The notes below the pieces were generated by a model. It did no database searches. It saw nothing but the letters and a program-made list of their open reading frames with translations, and was not told the DNA's origin. A stretch of 64,000 bases of DNA from Phormidium tenue FACHB-1052 (GTDB lineage Bacteria > Cyanobacteriota > Cyanobacteriia > Phormidesmidales > Phormidesmidaceae), in NCBI RefSeq assembly GCF_014696675.1, contig NZ_JACJQN010000009.1:1-64000 (forward strand). Direction: 5' to 3'. This document shows, in pieces, positions 63,807-64,000 of the stretch (position 1 is the first letter of the stretch; each line of letters starts with the position of its first letter). Made by a program: the position numbers and the translations under genes.

Positions 63807-64000
63807 CTAGGGGGCCTCGTTTTTGCTGCCTTGAGTGGTAAGCATCGACTGGCGCGGTCGAGAAATGCCCTTGCTGAGCAACAGCGCTTCGATTTGCTGG
63901 AGCAGTTCAAAATCGGCTGCGGGTAAAGCGGCGCTGGCTTCAGCAGCGGGGTCACCATGCAAAAAATCAAATGCCTCTAGAAACTGCTCTGGGGTAGCGG
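63807..64000 (-). CDS. C-terminal part of an unknown protein (gene continues beyond the window)
   Basis: The minus-strand frame enters at 64000 and reads ATPEQFLEAFDFLHGDPAAE, later FELLQQIEALLLSKGISRPR, ending ...KNEAP and TAG 63807-63809. Ala/Glu/Leu-rich and helical. Only the last 64 codons are visible and the family is not recognised. A competing frame in the same place (63776-63970) has poorer codon character. Confidence 0.5.
   Translation of the reverse strand, partial: ATPEQFLEAFDFLHGDPAAEASAALPAADFELLQQIEALLLSKGISRPRQSMLTTQGSKNEAP

Overview
The window is a chromosomal segment of a cyanobacterium, most likely a GC-rich filamentous Leptolyngbya/Nodosilinea-type organism. This rests on oxygenic-photosynthesis and Calvin-cycle genes (psbK, phosphoribulokinase, CpcD-domain ferredoxin-NADP reductase, plant-type lycopene cyclase, GUN4 proteins), a cyanobacterial group 2 sigma factor, a second GroEL under CIRCE control, and very frequent HIP1 octamers (GCGATCGC). 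The genus is inference. No rRNA, tRNA, CRISPR array or complete insertion sequence was seen.

Layout. 1-2.3 kb: a BrnT/BrnA-type toxin-antitoxin relic, a group 2 sigma factor (SigC-like), and a 56-residue protochlorophyllide-reductase-domain protein. 2.6-4.4 kb: Dps and a cation diffusion facilitator. 4.5-7.9 kb: a minus-strand trio of GUN4-related genes. 8.1-9.6 kb: tgt-psbK. 9.7-14.1 kb: an AT-rich island with an orphan UPF0175 antitoxin, a 957-residue type IIG restriction-modification enzyme, a structured leader with a cut-off short ORF, and an ArsR regulator. 14.2-19.2 kb: animal-type haem peroxidase and carB. 19.2-21.1 kb: a second AT-richer patch with repeats, an unknown protein and toxin-antitoxin genes. 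21.2-25.8 kb: groL (CIRCE), corA, apt, PrsW-like protease. 26-31.4 kb: lycopene cyclase, PilT-type ATPase overlapping a protein with a KaiB-like C-terminal domain, MliC-type lipoprotein, Ca2+/H+ exchanger. 31.8-39.5 kb: DUF2442/DUF4160 pair, a conserved unknown, GH31 alpha-glucosidase, membrane protein, MalK-type ATPase with an insertion, PIN toxin-antitoxin pair. 39.5-50.2 kb: GyrA/ParC-type topoisomerase, CheY-like regulator, MGH1/GH63-type glucosidase, xseA-xseB, PAS-GGDEF diguanylate cyclase, CPBP protease. 50.4-57.3 kb: CDC48-like double AAA ATPase, MATE exporter, UPF0175/DUF3368 pair, two ABC transporter genes. 57.7-64 kb: hom, petH, prk, DUF2721 protein, exported glycine-zipper protein, CPXCG protein and the 3' end of an unknown gene.

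Most genes are ordinary, monocistronic or in short operons. The accessory signal is (i) seven toxin-antitoxin loci or relics, at least two with the toxin destroyed and the antitoxin intact; (ii) a palindromic repeat family whose outer GTAG edge supplies the stop codon of three unrelated genes; (iii) low-complexity CCATCC/CACC tracts found between genes and also inside carB and the AAA ATPase; (iv) the GUN4 trio, in which one protein has the flanking architecture but no GUN4 domain; and (v) the PilT/KaiB-like overlapping pair. Metabolically, prk and petH serve carbon fixation and NADPH supply, the GUN4 and PCP-reductase-domain proteins point to tetrapyrrole regulation, and GH31, GH63-type and MalK-type genes point to alpha-glucan or glucoside handling.
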